NCBI GenBank assembly: GCA_028679985.1
Contig: JAJRAH010000108.1
Span: 1 to 10,426, forward strand
Source of the DNA: Methanomassiliicoccales archaeon
Lineage (GTDB): Archaea > Thermoplasmatota > Thermoplasmata > Methanomassiliicoccales > JACIVX01
Direction: 5' to 3'
Length of the DNA stretch: 10,426 bases
The notes below the pieces were generated by a model. It had not been told where the DNA came from, searched no databases, and worked only from the letters and a program-made list of their open reading frames with translations. Position numbers and translations under genes: made by a program. The first letter of the stretch is position 1. Every line of letters begins with the position of its first letter. Shown one piece after another: positions 7,831 to 10,426 of the stretch.

Positions 7831-7881
7831 TGCCCTCCTTATCGAGACAATGATCGAGGACACCCAGAATCTGGATGCCTC
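7831..7881 (-). promoter_or_regulatory. Candidate attenuator: two alternative RNA stems controlling the ilvB ribosome site
   Basis: In minus-strand RNA, GAGGCAUCCAG (7881-7871) can pair with CUGGGUGUCCUC (7867-7856) as an 11-bp stem with one G-U pair, one bulged U and an AUU loop. Its 5' arm begins at the last base of the leader-peptide stop codon. The segment UGUCCUC (7862-7856) can instead pair with GAGGGCA (7837-7831), a 7-bp stem that buries the Shine-Dalgarno AAGGAGG (7840-7834) of ilvB. The two stems share 7862-7856 and exclude each other. No U-tract follows the first stem, so control at translation rather than by transcription termination is the simpler reading. The pairing is seen directly; the regulatory role is inferred. 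Confidence 0.5.
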
Positions 7882-7949
7882 TAACTAATAATGATTACCA
7901 CTGCGCCTATAATCGAGAAGTCCGAGATACTGTCGCGCGTGGCTGTCAT
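7881..7949 (-). CDS. Probable Ile/Val-rich leader peptide of the ilvBNC operon
   Basis: A 22-codon frame from ATG 7949 to TAG 7883-7881. The peptide begins MTATRDS and ends SIIGAVVIIIS; 8 of 22 residues are Ile or Val, 7 of them within the last 10. The Ile codons include ATT, ATA and ATC. The start lies 36 bases after the first base of a TATA box, the same spacing as for other near-leaderless genes in this window (32-40), and an in-frame ATG at 7964 would lie before the predicted transcription start. The frame ends 40 bases before the ilvB Shine-Dalgarno and its stop codon touches the 5' arm of a hairpin. The layout resembles the ilv leader peptides of enterobacteria, where ribosome stalling on Ile/Val codons controls the operon. 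I have no proof of translation; AT-rich promoter-proximal DNA could yield Ile codons by chance. Confidence 0.55.
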   Translation of the reverse strand: MTATRDSISDFSIIGAVVIIIS

Positions 7950-7978
7950 TGACACGCTTCCCATAAAGCGAGGGCTAC

Positions 7979-7991
7979 TATTTAACCCTTG
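7979..7991 (-). promoter_or_regulatory. BRE/TATA promoter of the ilv leader and ilvBNC operon
   Basis: On the minus strand the sequence reads CAAGGGTTAAATA, with TATA core TTAAAT at 7985-7980. Transcription is predicted near 7957-7959, giving a leader of about 8-10 bases before the leader-peptide ATG and about 135 bases before ilvB. The element matches, in opposite orientation, CAAGGGTTTAATG at the divergent deacetylase promoter in 11 of 13 positions, which supports both as real promoters. Confidence 0.6.
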
Positions 7992-8077
7992 CTTAGCTGG
8001 CGTCACCGGATCGGACGTTCGAGAGGCAGAATTCGGCGATCCTGAGCTGTCGTTCGGCCGACCTCAATCCGACGACA

Positions 8078-8090
8078 CAAGGGTTTAATG
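8078..8090 (+). promoter_or_regulatory. BRE/TATA promoter of the deacetylase-family gene
   Basis: CAAGGGTTTAATG, with TATA core TTTAAT at 8084-8089. It predicts transcription near 8111, about 5 bases before the ATG at 8116, so the message should be essentially leaderless; no Shine-Dalgarno is present. An imperfect inverted repeat, GTCGTTCGG (8049-8057) and CCGACGAC (8069-8076), ends directly before it and could be an operator. Confidence 0.6.
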
Positions 8091-8115
8091 GGCCGTCGCT
8101 CAATCATGAGAAATC

Positions 8116-9108
8116 ATGGCGATCGTGTTCCACGAGCGGTATTTCGATCACGTTCAATACGAGGGACACCCAGAGTCCCCCGAACGCCTAGCGATCCCGA
8201 TAAAAAGAATGTTGGAGCTCGATCTTTGGAAGGATGTGACCAGACCCGGGCCAGCCTCCGAGGAGGACATTCTGTTGGCGCACTCGCCCCAGCACGTCTC
8301 AAGAATCAGAAATTCTCCCGAGGGATTCCTGGACCCAGATACGTACATTCATAAGGATACTTACGAGATCGCGCTGCTTGCCGCCGGCGGCTCGATCGAA
8401 GCTGCAAGGATCGCACATGACTGCGGAAAGCCGACTCTGGCATTGGTCCGGCCCCCCGGTCACCACGCCGGTCGAGATTTCTGCGGCGGTTTCTGCTACT
8501 TCAACAATATTGCGATCGCCGCCAGGAGGATGTATCTTGAGAGGACTGCAATAGTCGACATAGACGTCCATCACGGCAACGGGACCGAGGACATCTTCCT
8601 TGAGGACGACAAGGTACTTTTCATGTCGACTCATCAGCGGGGGATATATCCCGGAAGCGGTGATGCTCGGACGGTCGGAAAGGGAAGGGGGGAGGGGTTC
8701 ACCGTCAACATCCCGATGCGGGGCGGCATCGGGGACGCCACCTACATGATGATTCTCGACCGCATCATCGAGCCGATACTCCACCAATACGATCCGAAGA
8801 TGATACTCGTAAGCATAGGCGTCGATGCGCACTATTCTGATCCCCTCGCAAGCCTGGCGTTATCGTCGAAGGCGTACCTCGAGATATGCAGGCGTCTCAT
8901 CGCCATCGCGCCGGACAGGAGGATAGCGTTCATGCTGGAAGGGGGCTACGCGCTCGAGGCGACCGCGGAGGTCCTATCTGCGCTCGTCGGAGAGTTCTGC
9001 GGCGCGGAGGTTCCGCTCCGTCAGATCTACTCGAAGGACGTAGAGGTGATGGGAAGGGAAGAGGTGGAGTCCGTCATAGAGGTCCAGAAGCAGTATTGGA
9101 ACTTGTGA
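8116..9108 (+). CDS. Histone deacetylase-family zinc amidohydrolase
   Basis: Zinc-dependent deacetylase of the arginase/deacetylase fold (class II HDAC, acetoin-utilisation protein and acetylpolyamine amidohydrolase relatives). Visible catalytic features: RPPGHHAGRD with the active-site pair H116-H117; DIDVHHGNGT with zinc ligands D150 and H152; GVDAHYSDPLA with third zinc ligand D237; and LEGGY with Y278, the position of the catalytic tyrosine. The N-terminal HPESPERL motif is also typical. The length of 330 residues is usual for single-domain prokaryotic members, and no signal peptide is seen, so it should act in the cytosol. The substrate cannot be read from the sequence: acetyl-lysine on chromatin or other proteins, or acetylated small amines, are all possible. 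The ATG at 8116 sits 32 bases after its TATA core; it is divergent from the ilv operon. Confidence 0.9.
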   Translation: MAIVFHERYFDHVQYEGHPESPERLAIPIKRMLELDLWKDVTRPGPASEEDILLAHSPQHVSRIRNSPEGFLDPDTYIHKDTYEIALLAAGGSIEAARIAHDCGKPTLALVRPPGHHAGRDFCGGFCYFNNIAIAARRMYLERTAIVDIDVHHGNGTEDIFLEDDKVLFMSTHQRGIYPGSGDARTVGKGRGEGFTVNIPMRGGIGDATYMMILDRIIEPILHQYDPKMILVSIGVDAHYSDPLASLALSSKAYLEICRRLIAIAPDRRIAFMLEGGYALEATAEVLSALVGEFCGAEVPLRQIYSKDVEVMGREEVESVIEVQKQYWNL

Positions 9109-9133
9109 CGATGTCCCCCTGAGCCAGTCCGTG

Positions 9134-9150
9134 ACAATGCATGCCATTGT
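9134..9150. repeat. Inverted repeat upstream of the type II GAPDH gene (candidate operator)
   Basis: ACAATG-CATGC-CATTGT is a perfect 6-bp dyad with a 5-base centre, lying 25 bases after the deacetylase stop and just upstream of the weak TATA-like stretch for the GAPDH gene. It could bind a dimeric regulator. It is not followed by a U-tract, so a terminator is less likely. Confidence 0.35.
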
Positions 9151-9166
9151 GGTTGACCGTAAGGGA

Positions 9167-9175
9167 GATATTGTT
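9167..9175 (+). promoter_or_regulatory. gap: Weak TATA-like element before the type II GAPDH gene
   Basis: GATATTGTT lies about 45 bases before the ATG at 9213. A transcription start near 9195 would leave the Shine-Dalgarno GGAGG (9201-9205) inside a short leader. The match to an archaeal TATA box is poor, so the gene could also be read from the deacetylase promoter. Confidence 0.3.
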
Positions 9176-9212
9176 TGATTCGTATTTCGTAGCGGGGCTA
9201 GGAGGAACGGAA

Positions 9213-10229
9213 ATGAAGGTCAGGGTCGGCATAAATGGCTATGGGACGATTGGAAAGCGGGTCGCGTTCGCGATAGCCAAGCAGGATGACATGGAGATCG
9301 TCGGTGTAACGAAGACGAAGCCGAGCTACGAAGCGAGGCTCGCGAATAAAGAGAACATCCCGCTCTATGCCGCGAAGCAGGAGTTCGTGGAGGCCTTCGA
9401 GAAAGAAGGCATCAAGATGGCCGGTACGTTGGAAGACCTCCTGACGAAGGTCGACATCGTCGTTGATGCCACCCCGGGGAAGATGGGGAAGGAATACAGG
9501 GCCATGTACGAGAAGGCCGGAGTCAAGGGGATATTCCAGGGGGGCGAGGAGCACGGTATAGCCGGAATTTCGTTCAACTCATTCGCGAACTACCACGAGG
9601 CGTGGGGGGCGCAGTTCGCGCGGGTCGTGTCCTGCAACACCACCGGTCTCATAAGGACGCTATTCCCTGTCGACAATGTTTTCGGGACGGAGAGGGTGTT
9701 CGCAGCTTTGGTCAGGAGGGGCGCGGATCCCGCGGATAAGAAGGGCGCGCTTCTCAACGCTGTCGAGCCCACTCTGAAGTTGCCCACTCACCATGGACCG
9801 GACGTCCAGACTGTCATGCCATGGCTGAACATCCAGACTATGTCCGTCACGGCCCCGACAACGATGATGCACATTCACTGCGTTACGGCCGACCTGAAGA
9901 AGAAGGCGAAGGGGGAGGAGATCCTTTCCGTATGGGACAACACGCCGAGGATCAAGTTCGTGAGCGGGAAGCATGGAATCAAGTCCTCAGCCCAGATCAT
10001 GGAACTGGCGAGGGACTTGAACCGGCCGAGGGGCGACTTCATGGAGATCATCGTTTGGGAGGATGGAGTGAAAGTGGTCGAAAAGACCCTCTACTACTAC
10101 CAGGCGATACACCAGGAGAGCGATGTCATCCCCGAAAACATCGACTGCATCAGGTCGATGATGAAGCTGGAGAAGGATCCGCTCAGGTCCATCCGAAAGA
10201 CTGACAGGACCCTCGGGATCGGAAAGTGA
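9213..10229 (+). CDS. gap: Type II (archaeal) glyceraldehyde-3-phosphate dehydrogenase
   Basis: Phosphorylating GAPDH of the archaeal class: interconverts glyceraldehyde 3-phosphate and 1,3-bisphosphoglycerate with NAD(P), in lower glycolysis and gluconeogenesis. The N-terminal Rossmann motif GINGYGTIGKR (6-16) and the catalytic cysteine C141 in VSCNTTGLIRT identify it, as do EPTLKLPTHHGPDV and the archaeal-type region around TAPTTMMHIH. The product is 338 residues, the usual length. The frame extends upstream to 9141, but ATG 9213 is preferred because GGAGG at 9201-9205 lies 7 bases before it and the protein then begins MKVRVGINGYG, as family members do. In Haloferax the archaeal-type enzyme serves gluconeogenesis while a bacterial-type one serves glycolysis; the bacterial-type gene follows here, so a similar division is plausible but inferred. 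Confidence 0.95.
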   Translation: MKVRVGINGYGTIGKRVAFAIAKQDDMEIVGVTKTKPSYEARLANKENIPLYAAKQEFVEAFEKEGIKMAGTLEDLLTKVDIVVDATPGKMGKEYRAMYEKAGVKGIFQGGEEHGIAGISFNSFANYHEAWGAQFARVVSCNTTGLIRTLFPVDNVFGTERVFAALVRRGADPADKKGALLNAVEPTLKLPTHHGPDVQTVMPWLNIQTMSVTAPTTMMHIHCVTADLKKKAKGEEILSVWDNTPRIKFVSGKHGIKSSAQIMELARDLNRPRGDFMEIIVWEDGVKVVEKTLYYYQAIHQESDVIPENIDCIRSMMKLEKDPLRSIRKTDRTLGIGK

Positions 10230-10276
10230 AGATCGCCTTTTCTCGAATCCTCGGACGCCTTCGATGCGAAAAAGAC

Positions 10277-10282
10277 TTATTA
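10277..10282 (+). promoter_or_regulatory. TATA box of the type I GAPDH gene
   Basis: TTATTA begins 35 bases before the ATG at 10312, predicting a transcription start around 10305 and a leader of about 6 bases. No Shine-Dalgarno is present. The second GAPDH therefore seems to have its own promoter rather than sharing the type II transcript. Confidence 0.45.
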
Positions 10283-10290
10283 CATGCTAG

Positions 10291-10426
<136 letters not shown>

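Noticed and set aside
7861..7877. Rho-independent-style terminator for the ilv leader
   Set aside because: The hairpin is real on paper, but no U-rich run follows it; the overlap with a Shine-Dalgarno-pairing segment suggests translational control instead.
8001..8045. GTTCGAG resembling a tRNA T-loop
   Set aside because: The flanking bases do not pair as a T stem, and no acceptor or anticodon stem can be built around it.

Overview
The window looks like a chromosomal segment of a euryarchaeon, most plausibly Thermoplasmata-like. The support is archaeal TATA boxes 32-41 bases before start codons with almost no leader, heavy use of AGG/AGA arginine and ATA isoleucine codons, an archaeal type II glyceraldehyde-3-phosphate dehydrogenase, and Shine-Dalgarno sites inside operons. 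The phylum call is an inference from protein style, not from a marker gene. I see no mobile element, CRISPR array, rRNA or tRNA.

Layout. Bases 1-378 hold the 3' end of an aspartate dehydrogenase gene (nadX). Bases 463-4293 hold a three-gene plus-strand peptidase operon: an M24 (Xaa-Pro type) metallopeptidase, TldD and TldE. Both junctions have zero spacing (stop codon directly followed by the next start), and tldE appears to start with ACG. A small convergent minus-strand gene for a cyclophilin-like-fold protein ends 4 bases from tldE. Bases 4794-7824 on the minus strand are a compact branched-chain amino acid operon read ilvB-ilvN-ilvC (acetolactate synthase large and small subunits, ketol-acid reductoisomerase). 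A divergent plus-strand histone-deacetylase-fold amidohydrolase gene follows (8116-9108), then the archaeal type II GAPDH (9213-10229) and, cut by the window edge, the start of a second, bacterial-type (type I) GAPDH (10312 onward).

The most interesting signal is in the 290 bases between ilvB and the deacetylase gene. On the minus strand, 36 bases after a TATA box, there is a 22-codon open frame ending SIIGAVVIIIS-stop, dense in Ile and Val codons. Its stop codon abuts an 11-bp hairpin whose 3' arm contains CCUC. The same CCUC segment can instead pair with the ilvB Shine-Dalgarno sequence. This is the architecture expected of a leader-peptide translational attenuator sensing isoleucine/valine supply. 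I know of no established archaeal example for ilv genes, so it is the main candidate for an undescribed system. It is a sequence-based hypothesis and needs comparative and experimental support.

Working together: the M24/TldD/TldE operon suggests intracellular peptide breakdown. The ilvBNC operon makes the acetohydroxy acid and dihydroxy acid precursors of valine, isoleucine and leucine. The two GAPDHs suggest separate glycolytic and gluconeogenic enzymes, as known in haloarchaea.
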